64,000 nucleotides of DNA from Verrucomicrobia bacterium LW23 (GTDB taxonomy: Bacteria > Verrucomicrobiota > Verrucomicrobiia > Methylacidiphilales > UBA1321). The stretch's first letter is position 1; each line of letters begins with the position of its first letter. The stretch is from positions 62,001-126,000 of the forward strand of contig QAZA01000056.1 in the NCBI GenBank assembly GCA_003054695.1. Reading direction: 5' to 3'. The notes under the pieces were generated by a model. That model was not told the DNA's origin and ran no database searches. It saw only the letters and a list, made by a program, of their open reading frames with translations. The translations under genes were made by a program, and so were the position numbers. This document shows positions 25,851 to 33,503 of this stretch, one piece after another.

Positions 25851-25887
25851 AAAAAAAGAGCCAGCCTGAGGGGGTGCTCAGGCTGGC
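25851..25887 (-). terminator. Intrinsic terminator after sctI
   Basis: On the minus strand, perfect 11-bp arms (25887-25877 with 25870-25860) and a 6-nt loop are followed after 2 nt by seven T's (25857-25851). This is a textbook rho-independent terminator. It separates sctD-E-F-G-I from the translocator genes. Confidence 0.88.
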
Positions 25888-26039
25888 GGGTAAGGGGAGC
25901 GGCGCCGAGGTACGGCAGCCGGCGGACGGAGTGTATGCGTTGCCGTTACATGCCGGGCGCGACATGGGTGCAAGGGCACGGGGGCATGGCGTCGGCTTCG
26001 GCATCGGCATGGCGCGGGTCGGGCCGGGGTTCCGGCGGC

Positions 26040-26504
26040 TTATTGATTCTTGAACAGCGTTTGCACGCCCTGGTTGGCGCGGTCGGCCACCTTGGCTGTC
26101 AGGTCCTGCTGCAGCATCATGGTGGAGAGATCAAACTGCAGGCGCATCATGGCCGCGGTGTCGCCCGGGTTCAGCGCGGTGGCGTCGATACCGCTCTGCA
26201 CCTGCGCCACGTTGGCGCTGTAGTTCTCCGTCATCTTTTGCAGGCCGTTAAGGATCGCGTCGCCGCTGTTAGGTGGCGTCGTGTGCTCCACGGCGGGGGC
26301 GGTGGTGAGTGATGTGTCGGTGGGCTGAGCGGGCTGCGCGCCTTGCGTGGGCGCCGTACCGTTCACCTGCATGGCGTCCTCAAACTGCGACACGTCGGCC
26401 TGCGACGGGTTGGGCATCGACTGCATGGGGGAGGGCATTCCGCCGCCCGTCTGCTGGGTGATTTCAGTCGCCTTTTGGGTAATGGCCTGGAGAAAGTCGC
26501 TCAT
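26040..26504 (-). CDS. sctI: Type III secretion inner rod protein (SctI)
   Basis: This is a 154-residue protein whose C-terminus (MMRLQFDLSTMMLQQDLTAK then VADRANQGVQTLFKNQ) matches the highly conserved end of the YscI/EscI/PrgJ inner rod family, where the last helix lines the export channel under the needle. The N-terminal two-thirds is Pro/Thr/Gln-rich and unstructured, longer than in many homologues. ATG 26504 is chosen over the frame start at 26525. It lies after the needle gene and its YscG-like chaperone, an order also found in Chlamydia. Followed by an intrinsic terminator. Confidence 0.85.
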   Translation of the reverse strand: MSDFLQAITQKATEITQQTGGGMPSPMQSMPNPSQADVSQFEDAMQVNGTAPTQGAQPAQPTDTSLTTAPAVEHTTPPNSGDAILNGLQKMTENYSANVAQVQSGIDATALNPGDTAAMMRLQFDLSTMMLQQDLTAKVADRANQGVQTLFKNQ

Positions 26505-26738
26505 GGGAGTGGTGCGTCTGGGCATTCCCCCGCTGGGCGGGGAAATGGAGGGGGTGGGGATCGGGGGGTGGGGGGAGGTTGCCGGGATGGAGGCGCAGCG
26601 TGGTGCCGGGGTGTCTCTGGGTTATCGCTGGAGTATCACAGGCAGGTCGCAGTCCTGCTTCTAAGCTACCATCAAGTTCTGGCGCCTGCCACCGCCCGCG
26701 CCCGTGCGGGATGAAGTGCGAGCGGGCGGGCGCGCGCG

Positions 26739-27131
26739 TCAGCCGTTACTCTCCAGCAGGTTGCGGGCCAGAGATGTGGCGGACGGATCGGAATCCTCAG
26801 CTACCACCGCCTCCAGCGTCTCCCGGGCCTGGCTGCCCAGGCCCTGCAGCTGCAGCGCCATGCCAATAAACGCGCGGGCCAGCGGGCTGCCGGGGACAAC
26901 CGCCAGCGCCTCGTTCTCCAGCACCTTTACCGCCTCGGCATACTTGCCGCTGCTGATAAGCGAAACGGCCTTGCCGATCAACGGCGCGTCACTCTCCGGA
27001 CGCAGCACCCGCAGCCCGGCAAAGATGGCGTCCGCGCGGTCCGTTAGGCCGACGCCGACAGCCGTGTACCCAGCCTCCAGAAGGAGCTGGACTGTTTCAG
27101 TATCGACCTGCGGTACGGTGGTGGAGGGCAT
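26739..27131 (-). CDS. YscG/CdsG-like needle chaperone (TPR-like)
   Basis: This is a 130-residue TPR-like helical protein: ETVQLLLEAGYTAVGVGLTD, ADAIFAGLRVLRPESDAPLI, AVSLISSGKYAEAVKVLENE and AFIGMALQLQGLGSQARETL. YscG/PscG/CdsG proteins have this fold and, with YscE, clamp the needle subunit in the cytoplasm to stop early polymerisation. The gene lies 6 nt after sctF and two genes after the YscE-like gene. The pair flanking the needle gene fits that function. ATG 27131 has no SD. Confidence 0.8.
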   Translation of the reverse strand: MPSTTVPQVDTETVQLLLEAGYTAVGVGLTDRADAIFAGLRVLRPESDAPLIGKAVSLISSGKYAEAVKVLENEALAVVPGSPLARAFIGMALQLQGLGSQARETLEAVVAEDSDPSATSLARNLLESNG

Positions 27132-27137
27132 GCGCGG

Positions 27138-27401
27138 TTAGCGAAGGTTGGAGACGGAGTTCTTGAGGGCGTCGCCCATGGATTTGATGATGTTGGACTG
27201 CATTTGCGTCTGGATCGTCCAGTCCTGCATATATTTTTGCAGCTGAATGAGATCCATCTGGCTGTTGGGATCCATCGTCTGCTGGAAGCTGCGGATGTCG
27301 TTCTCCAGATTTTTGTTGGCGGTGCCCATGGAGTCGAACACCTGGCCCACGTTCAGGCCCTGACCGGTCATATTGGAGGAGAAAGAGTTGATGGACGACA
27401 T
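27138..27401 (-). CDS. sctF: Type III secretion needle subunit (SctF)
   Basis: This is an 87-residue helical hairpin protein. The C-terminal half, NPELL-like MDPNSQMDLIQLQKYMQDW followed by TIQTQMQSNIIKSMGDALKN, is characteristic of YscF/PrgI/EscF/CdsF needle subunits (polar N-helix, Pro-x-x kink at the DPNS turn, amphipathic C-helix). The N-terminus (SSINSFSSNMTGQGLNVGQV) is polar and probably exposed. ATG 27401 gives a family-like length; the frame extends upstream to 27713 without protein character. It is 6 nt before the YscG-like gene. The needle is built outside the cell from many copies. Confidence 0.9.
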   Translation of the reverse strand: MSSINSFSSNMTGQGLNVGQVFDSMGTANKNLENDIRSFQQTMDPNSQMDLIQLQKYMQDWTIQTQMQSNIIKSMGDALKNSVSNLR

Positions 27402-27727
27402 ACAAGCGAGAAAGGCTAAGGGTTGGGTTGGCGAAAGGGGAGTGCAAGGCCGCGCACGACGCCCGACGGCGCCGGCGCATCCCCATGCGCATCGAGAGTA
27501 CGCGCAGGTGTTAACGAACGGAAACGGCCCAAATGCAGAATAGCTGCGGAAGTAACGCAAAAAGGGCAACGCCCGGTACCACCCGCTGCCGCGTGCGGGC
27601 GCCCCTGCTGCTGTCGACGCATTGTCCGGATGGTATCGTCCGTTGTCATAAGCCGATTGCCCCCGCGTTACACCGCCAGTCCGTGCCACTAAACCTGGCA
27701 CGGCACAACTCAAGGCGCCCCCTGCGG
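27402..27727. other. Gap between yscE-like and sctF with a perfect hairpin
   Basis: These 326 nt have no convincing gene; the open frame at 27416-27713 has poor composition. A perfect 8-bp hairpin (27681-27688 / 27696-27703, 7-nt loop) lies about 25 nt after the yscE-like stop. The gap separates sctD-yscE from sctF and may hold a promoter giving more needle mRNA (inference). Confidence 0.4.
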
Positions 27728-28009
27728 CTAAAGCAGGCTGGGCAAACCTGTACCTGCGCCGGAGTCCGCGTTGCCCGCGGCGTTTCTGGCCCAGATGATT
27801 TTTACGATAGCCTGAGCATTCTCGGCGGCAAGCTTTATTCTGTTGAACGACTCGAAGTCGTCCGGAGCAAGCCCGCGGTCCATCTCCGCCTGCACACCGC
27901 TCTGCAACTGCGCAAAGCGACCCAGTACGTAGTCGCGATAAGTCCCCTCCGCGTCCCCGCGAAGCTTCTCCTCCATCTGCACCATCGTCACGGATTCTGT
28001 TGCTGCCAT
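27728..28009 (-). CDS. YscE/CdsE-like T3SS co-chaperone
   Basis: This is a 93-residue helical-hairpin protein: TMVQMEEKLRGDAEGTYRDY, a central turn (MDRGLAPDDF) and AAENAQAIVKIIWARNA. Size, the 'L...RG....F' turn and the second helix fit YscE/SsaE/CdsE, which with YscG holds the needle subunit. Its start overlaps the sctD 3' end by 22 nt, so the two are coupled. Position between sctD and sctF equals that of chlamydial CdsE. Family sequence conservation is low, so synteny carries much of the call. Confidence 0.72.
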   Translation of the reverse strand: MAATESVTMVQMEEKLRGDAEGTYRDYVLGRFAQLQSGVQAEMDRGLAPDDFESFNRIKLAAENAQAIVKIIWARNAAGNADSGAGTGLPSLL

Positions 28010-29673
28010 GTCATGTCTTCCAGGTTAAGGCTGATTCGTTCGGATTCCTTCTGCAGGATGAGTTGTCCCGCATGTATGGTTACCAGAGTATAGCCATTGG
28101 GCAAGACTGCGCCGGGAAAATAACTTTGCCCGTTGCGCAGCGTAAGAAAAGGGGGGATGGCGCTGACACCCTGAATTTCCAGATCCAGCGGATCCTTGCG
28201 CGAGCCGCCTTGTGTTACGGGGGAGCGCACCTGCACCTGGTCCACCAGGCGCACCAGTCCGCCCGTGCGTTCCTCAATCTTTTTGCGAACCTCCTGCCAC
28301 GCCGGCACGCGGGCCTGCGTTATGGTGCCGACAGCCGTCAGCTGCTGCACGCTTGCGTCCACCCGCACGTCGTTATCCAGGCGCGCCTCCGTCAGCAGGG
28401 TGCGGATCTCCGTAATCAGCTCCGGCGCGGCCACAATGCCCGTCTGCTTCAGGTCGCGCAGCCCGCGTATGTCGCTGCGCATAAAGGTCACGGCGCGGTT
28501 CCAGGCGTCGCGCGATACCACGTAGCCGCTCGCCACCATCACGCCCGGCCCGTCCATCGCCAGGTTGGCGCGGATGCCCAGGCCGCGGAGGATCTCGGAC
28601 GCCTGCGCCAGAAGGTTCTCCTGGCTAAAGATCTCCATGCGCGCGTTGCCCATGCTGGGAGCCAGCGCGTTGGCCACCTTGCGGCGCTCCTCGTCTGTCG
28701 CCACATAGCCGACAACGCGCACCTGGCCGGATGCGGCGCGGGCGTCCGCCAGGGCGTCCGCCGAGTTGGTTTGCCCGGGCATGGTTGGCCGCGGCGGCGG
28801 GTCGGAGATCTCGACGCGAAGGATGCTGGAGAGATTAAGCTCCTTGATCCGCCCCTCCAGCCGCTGCTTCAGCTGCTCGCTCGTCAGCGGCGCCATGCTT
28901 ATCTCCCGCTGGCCCGGCCAGAGCAGGCAGAAGGCGATGACACATGCAAAGACGATGAGCAGGCAGCCGATAATCGCCGTATAATAAGGCGGACGCGCCG
29001 GTTTTGCGTCGCCGGCGGGCTTCTTCGCTGCATCGGCCCTGGCCTTGGCGGCGGCGATGTTGGCGGCTGCGGAATCCGTAGCCGCGGCGGGCTTTGCCTC
29101 CGTTTTGGCCTTCTCCTTATCTTTAGCTTTATCGGACGCAGCGGCCGGCTTCTCCGTCTCGGGTGCCTTGGCCTTGTCCGTCTCCGCTGCAGCGGCAGCG
29201 GCTGCAGCTTTCGGCTCCTTCTCCGCAGACGCGGCGGCGCCGGCCGGTTTGTCCCTGGCCTTTTCCTTATCGGCGGCACCCTCCACCGCCGGGGCCGCCT
29301 TGGGTGCCTCCTTTTGCAGGGGCGGGGCATCGGCGGCGGAGATCTGCGGCCAGGCGCCGGTGGCCGGGCCCAGCACAATATGGGTGCCTCCGCCAATGGT
29401 GATAAACTGGTAGTCCTGCACCGGCGTGGGCGCCGCCTTGGGCTTGATCGGCTTGCCCTGTACGTACACGCCTGGCGCCAGCGCAATCAGCGTCACCTTG
29501 TCGCCCGCAAAGCTTAGCTGCAACTGCTGCGGCGCCACCCGGGCGTCGCCCAGAATAATGTCCGCCGTATCCGCGGAGCCCAGCGTCAGGTCCCCCCCGC
29601 CCACCGGTGCCTCCGCACCCTGGTTGGTTCCGGACAATATTTTAAGCAGGTATTGACGTGCCGCCGTAGCCAC
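27988..29673 (-). CDS. sctD: Type III secretion inner-membrane ring protein (SctD)
   Basis: This is a 561-residue (GTG 29673) bitopic protein of the T3SS basal body. It has a cytoplasmic FHA-like domain at about 1-110 (QYLLKILSGTNQGAEAPVGG, GSADTADIILGDARVAPQQL). A linker of about 115 residues, almost wholly Ala/Lys/Glu/Pro, follows, then one transmembrane helix (YTAIIGCLLIVFACVIAFCL). The periplasmic ring-building domains are seen as QVRVVGYVATDEERRKVANA and VRVDASVQQLTAVGTITQAR. This matches YscD/PrgH/CdsD. The frame extends to TTG 29712, but the FHA start fits GTG 29673. First gene of the minus-strand T3SS series. Confidence 0.88.
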   Translation of the reverse strand: MATAARQYLLKILSGTNQGAEAPVGGGDLTLGSADTADIILGDARVAPQQLQLSFAGDKVTLIALAPGVYVQGKPIKPKAAPTPVQDYQFITIGGGTHIVLGPATGAWPQISAADAPPLQKEAPKAAPAVEGAADKEKARDKPAGAAASAEKEPKAAAAAAAAETDKAKAPETEKPAAASDKAKDKEKAKTEAKPAAATDSAAANIAAAKARADAAKKPAGDAKPARPPYYTAIIGCLLIVFACVIAFCLLWPGQREISMAPLTSEQLKQRLEGRIKELNLSSILRVEISDPPPRPTMPGQTNSADALADARAASGQVRVVGYVATDEERRKVANALAPSMGNARMEIFSQENLLAQASEILRGLGIRANLAMDGPGVMVASGYVVSRDAWNRAVTFMRSDIRGLRDLKQTGIVAAPELITEIRTLLTEARLDNDVRVDASVQQLTAVGTITQARVPAWQEVRKKIEERTGGLVRLVDQVQVRSPVTQGGSRKDPLDLEIQGVSAIPPFLTLRNGQSYFPGAVLPNGYTLVTIHAGQLILQKESERISLNLEDMTWQQQNP

Positions 29674-29813
29674 GCCCAGCAGTGTAGCCGAGTTTGCGCC
29701 GCCGCAAAGCAAAAGCTTGCGATATATGCACGGCGACGCAACGCCGGCCCGTTGCCATCAATAGCCGCGTGCTGGAAGGCAACGGGGCAATGAAACCGCT
29801 CTAAGCCGTGGTC

Positions 29814-31184
29814 TCATATCCTCCCCACAATATGCCCAAGCAGCCCCAGGGCAGCGCCGGCTGCCAGCACGGGGATGATGCCCCACTTGAAGCGATACAT
29901 CCCCATAAACATCACCGCCGCAGCTATTGCCGCCACCCAGTCCGTCACGCCGTCGCGCGGAAATATCATGTGGAGCGAGAACCATACGCCCAGGTTCAGC
30001 ACCACGCCCACCACGGCGGCCGTGATGGCGGAGAGCGCCGCGGTCAGCACAACCACCTCGCGCATGCGCTCAATGTAAGGTGCGCCGGCAAAGATGAAAA
30101 AGTACGACGGCATAAACGTCGTCCACGTGGTAATGGCGGCGCCCAGCGTAGCCGCCAGTAGTGGCGAGAGCGGGCCCGGCTGGTTCCAGGCGCCGATGAA
30201 GCCGACAATCTGCAGCACCATAATCAGCGGCCCGGGCGTGCTCTCCGCCAGCGCCAGGCCCGACATCATTTGCGCCGGTGTAAGCCAGCCGTAATGCTGC
30301 ACCGCCGTTTGCGCCACGTAAGGCAGCACGGAGTACGCGCCGCCAAAGGTTATGAGCGCCGCCTTGCTGAAAAAGAGCCCCTGCTGAGCAATAACGCTAT
30401 CCCAGCCCAGCAGCCACCCCGCCAGCAAAACCGGCGTCCACCACAGCACCATCGAAACAGCGGCGACCTTTGGCACCCACATCCAGGAGAACCGCGCGCC
30501 CGCCCCCGCGCCCCCGGCCGGTTCCTCGTCCAGCACACTGGCCGCCCTTGCGCCGTGCCCGCCCGGGCCGGTCCCTTTTTTGGGGGCGAAGAGGCCGGGG
30601 CGGAGCTTCTCCCCAAGGACGCCGATGAGCAGCGCCGTCAGGATGATCAGCACAAAGTTGATTTTGAGGAAAAAGATGGCCACGAAGGACGCGGCGGCGA
30701 TAGCCCACATCAGCGGATTCTTCAGCGCGCGCCGGCCGATCCGCAGTACCGCCTCGGCCACCACCGCCATCGTCGCCACCTGCAGCCCGTAAAACAGCGC
30801 GGCGATCCACGGCACCTGTCCGTGCACCACCATCACATAGCTCAGCGCCCAAATAATAAACGCCGAGGGCAGAAAGAACAGGGTGCCCGCCACAATGCCG
30901 CCCGGCACGCCGTGCAGCAGCCAGCCAATGTAAATGGCCAGTTGCTGCGCCTCCGGCCCGGGCAGCAGCATGCAGTAGTTGAGCGCATGCAAAAACCGGC
31001 TCTCGCTGATCCATCGCTTGCGTTCAACCAGGTCCGTGTGCATCAGCGCAATCTGCCCGGCCGGCCCGCCAAAGTTGATGAATCCAAGCTTTAACCAGTA
31101 GGCGAACGCCTCCCCAAAGCTCGGCTTTACCGGGGGTGTCGCACTTGCGGCTGTTTCGCACGGCATGGGGGGGATCGTAGACAT
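29814..31184 (-). CDS. chrA: Chromate transporter (ChrA, CHR family)
   Basis: This is a 456-residue CHR-family membrane transporter exporting chromate. Two homologous halves are visible: FGEAFAYWLKLGFINFGGPA with ERKRWISESRFLHALNYCML and LPGPEAQQLAIYIGWLLHGV in the first, and FSKAALITFGGAYSVLPYVA with MSGLALAESTPGPLIMVLQI in the second. The FGGP / FGGAYS signatures are typical of long-chain ChrA. There are about ten to twelve membrane helices. A TATAAT box (31199-31194 on the minus strand) lies 9 nt before the ATG at 31184, implying a nearly leaderless mRNA. Outside the metal island, so probably a resident gene. Confidence 0.9.
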   Translation of the reverse strand: MSTIPPMPCETAASATPPVKPSFGEAFAYWLKLGFINFGGPAGQIALMHTDLVERKRWISESRFLHALNYCMLLPGPEAQQLAIYIGWLLHGVPGGIVAGTLFFLPSAFIIWALSYVMVVHGQVPWIAALFYGLQVATMAVVAEAVLRIGRRALKNPLMWAIAAASFVAIFFLKINFVLIILTALLIGVLGEKLRPGLFAPKKGTGPGGHGARAASVLDEEPAGGAGAGARFSWMWVPKVAAVSMVLWWTPVLLAGWLLGWDSVIAQQGLFFSKAALITFGGAYSVLPYVAQTAVQHYGWLTPAQMMSGLALAESTPGPLIMVLQIVGFIGAWNQPGPLSPLLAATLGAAITTWTTFMPSYFFIFAGAPYIERMREVVVLTAALSAITAAVVGVVLNLGVWFSLHMIFPRDGVTDWVAAIAAAVMFMGMYRFKWGIIPVLAAGAALGLLGHIVGRI

Positions 31185-31193
31185 TGGCGGCGC

Positions 31194-31199
31194 ATTATA
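31194..31199 (-). promoter_or_regulatory. Probable -10 box of chrA
   Basis: A perfect TATAAT on the minus strand ends 9 nt before the chrA ATG. Counting 7 nt on places the mRNA start about 3 nt before the ATG. No convincing -35 hexamer at 16-18 nt was seen. Confidence 0.5.
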
Positions 31200-31281
31200 C
31201 CAGCACGCGTTCCCACAGGCACGTGAAAGTAGCGTGACATTCCATTTATGGAATTTGAGATGCGGGCAAGGCGGGCTGGAA

Positions 31282-31301
31282 GAGCATCCGCATGGATGCT
31301 C
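31282..31301. repeat. Perfect 8-bp hairpin in the chrA / radical SAM gap
   Basis: Arms 31282-31289 and 31294-31301 (GAGCATCC and its complement) have a 4-nt loop. It lies in the 220-nt divergent gap between chrA and the radical SAM gene. A repeat or regulatory hairpin; no more can be said. Confidence 0.45.
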
Positions 31302-31404
31302 GGCCACCGTAACCCTGCAGGCGCTGGGCAAGGCATAGTGGGTCATGGAGGCAGGGCTTCGCATTTAGCATTCCCTTCTCTATGGCACTCGCTAGCCTTG
31401 GACC

Positions 31405-32913
31405 ATGACGCAGCATCCGACACCCTACAGCATGGACGCCGCAACCGATCGCCACAGCGCCGCGGCTGCGTCAGGCAGTTGCGACGCCATGCTGCGCGAG
31501 GCCATGGCCGCGGCAGCGTCCGGCGGCGGTGCAATTCTTTATCAGGGTTACGCTTACGGGTACCCGCACAAGTTTGCCTACCGCCCGCTGACGCCCGCCC
31601 GGCCCCTGCGCGAAGTCTGGGCGAACGAGCCGCGGGACAGCCTGTTTCTCTATGTGCACCTGCCGTTTTGCGAGATGCGGTGCGGCTTCTGTAACCTCTT
31701 TACCACAGCTAATCCTCAGTCGACACTTGTATCCGATTACCTGATGGCGTTACGGAATCAGGTGCTCCAAACCGCACAGGCGCTCTCCCCGGGCGGCGCC
31801 CCCACCTGCCAGGCGCCCCGCTTTACCCGCGCCGCCCTGGGCGGAGGCACGCCAACATACCTCTCCGTGCCGGAAACGGAAGCCCTTTTCGCCACGCTCG
31901 AAAGCGCTTTCGGTCCGCTCCACACCGTCCCCTGGTCCATAGAGATGTCCCCCGCCACAGTAACGGAGGATAAACTTAAGCTGTTTATGCAGAAGGGGAT
32001 GTATCGCGCCAGTATAGGCGTGCAAAGCTTCGATCCCACCGAAACCGCCGCGCTCGGCCGTCGGCAAGATTCCACGCAACTACATGAAGCCCTGACACTT
32101 ATGCGGCAAAGCGGCGTACCCGTCCTCAACATCGATCTCATCTACGGCATCGACCGCCAGACCCCACGCTCCTGGCTCCACACCCTGGCCCGCGCCATGG
32201 AGTACCGGCCCGAGGAAATCTTCCTCTATCCGCTTTACGTCCGGCCGCTTACTGGCCTCGGCCGTCGCAGCCGCAAGGGTGCCGGGGGTGCGAAGGGGGA
32301 CATGCGGTTTACCCTGTATGCCCTTGCCCACCAATATCTTACAGCGCAAGGCTATCGCCGCGTCTCCATGCGCCTCTTTCGCCGGCGCGACGTGCCGGAC
32401 CCTTCCGGACCGCACTACTGCTGCCAGGAGGACGGCATGCTCGGCCTCGGTGCCGGCGCCCGCTCCTACACGCGCGCCCTGCACTATAGCTCGGAGTACG
32501 CCGTGGGCCGGCCCGATGTCCAGGCAATCCTCGCGCGTTACATTGAAGAATTCGTGACGGGCGCAACCTCCTCCGACATCATAAGCAAAGCTGATAGAGA
32601 GCCGGAACCTCTCGCCCGCTTCGGCGCCGCCCTCCCTCTCCATGAGCAACAACGCCGCTACGTCATCAAATCGCTCCTACGCTGCGACGGCCTGGATCCC
32701 ACTGCTTTCCGCCATCAGTACGGATGCGAAGTCCTCGAAGCACTGCCTCAAGTTGCTGTGCTTCAAGAGCTTGGCCTTGCGGAGCACCATGCCGACGGCG
32801 CAGCCACAACGCTGCGCCTTACCTCCGCCGGCATGGATCTCTCGGATGTCATTGGCCCCTGGCTCTATTCCCTGGAGATTCAGCAACTGACGGCAGAGTA
32901 CGAGCTAAGCTGA
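31405..32913 (+). CDS. STM4012-family radical SAM protein (HemN-like)
   Basis: This is a 502-residue radical SAM enzyme related to HemN/coproporphyrinogen dehydrogenase. The N-terminal YAYGYPHKFAYRPL motif and LYVHLPFCEMRCGFCNLF with Cys89, Cys93 and Cys96 are typical of the STM4012 family. LGGGTPTYLS, MSPATVTEDK and ASIGVQSFDPTETAALGRRQ are shared with HemN. A HemN C-terminal domain follows. STM4012 genes usually sit with STM4011/4013/4014/4015 partners (a second radical SAM, ATP-grasp and others); none is adjacent here. The substrate is unknown. It should not be read as a heme enzyme without further proof. Confidence 0.85.
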   Translation: MTQHPTPYSMDAATDRHSAAAASGSCDAMLREAMAAAASGGGAILYQGYAYGYPHKFAYRPLTPARPLREVWANEPRDSLFLYVHLPFCEMRCGFCNLFTTANPQSTLVSDYLMALRNQVLQTAQALSPGGAPTCQAPRFTRAALGGGTPTYLSVPETEALFATLESAFGPLHTVPWSIEMSPATVTEDKLKLFMQKGMYRASIGVQSFDPTETAALGRRQDSTQLHEALTLMRQSGVPVLNIDLIYGIDRQTPRSWLHTLARAMEYRPEEIFLYPLYVRPLTGLGRRSRKGAGGAKGDMRFTLYALAHQYLTAQGYRRVSMRLFRRRDVPDPSGPHYCCQEDGMLGLGAGARSYTRALHYSSEYAVGRPDVQAILARYIEEFVTGATSSDIISKADREPEPLARFGAALPLHEQQRRYVIKSLLRCDGLDPTAFRHQYGCEVLEALPQVAVLQELGLAEHHADGAATTLRLTSAGMDLSDVIGPWLYSLEIQQLTAEYELS

Positions 32914-32934
32914 GTAAATCGTCCGGTAGAATAG

Positions 32935-33393
32935 CTAATACACGGCTTGCCCGCCATGCGAGATATTGGACGGCGCGTTCGACCGCGGTATAGGAATCTG
33001 CTGAAATTGCAACTCCACCGGGGCGTCGCGGTTGCTGTCCCCGCCTGGCGCCAACCCTCCCGTCTGTATCTCCCGCGTGCGGATAATGCGTGTGCGCTCC
33101 ATCTCCGCATTGGGCAGGCCCGACTCGTAAATGTCCGCGTAGAAGTAGGAGCCGCGGCGCCCTCGCACCACGCATCTGCGCGTGCCGGAGTTCGGAATCT
33201 GTGTCTCCGACCTAAACTCTTCCATCGTAAGGGTTTCGGTCTTCAGGCCCGGCGCGTCCTTGCCCAGCAGGTCGTTCTGCGTGGGCACCTTCGGCCGGTC
33301 CGAAGTTGCGCAGCCTGCAAGGCAACCGGCCAGGAGGAGGGCAGCGATCGCTTGCACAAAAAAGGCACGATAATTCAGGCGTATAAGGGCCAT
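32935..33393 (-). CDS. Small putative lipoprotein
   Basis: This is a 152-residue protein with a lipoprotein signal (FVQAIAALLLAGCLAGCATS): two lipobox-like Cys, LAGC at either position. The mature part is polar (LKTETLTMEEFRSETQIPNS then GTRRCVVRGRRGSYFYADIY) with no recognised domain. The start at ATG 33393 is preferred over 33402. It is convergent with the radical SAM gene, 21 nt apart. Likely anchored to the outer or inner membrane; function unknown. Confidence 0.72.
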   Translation of the reverse strand: MALIRLNYRAFFVQAIAALLLAGCLAGCATSDRPKVPTQNDLLGKDAPGLKTETLTMEEFRSETQIPNSGTRRCVVRGRRGSYFYADIYESGLPNAEMERTRIIRTREIQTGGLAPGGDSNRDAPVELQFQQIPIPRSNAPSNISHGGQAVY

Positions 33394-33503
33394 GCCACCC
33401 ACTCATACAGAAGCCCCGCCGTTATGCGAGCCCAAAATGAGCCCACGCTCCACCGCCCCGCCCCGACAGTCTCAGCGCGCCCTTTGCGAAAAGCTGTAAC
33501 TCC

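Noticed and set aside
28000..29517. Plus-strand 505-codon open frame
   Set aside because: Antisense of sctD; composition dominated by Arg/His/Gly with no domain.
31405..32913. Coproporphyrinogen III dehydrogenase (HemN) assignment
   Set aside because: The YAYGYPHK N-terminus and CEMRCGFCNLF cluster are of STM4012 type; no heme genes are nearby.
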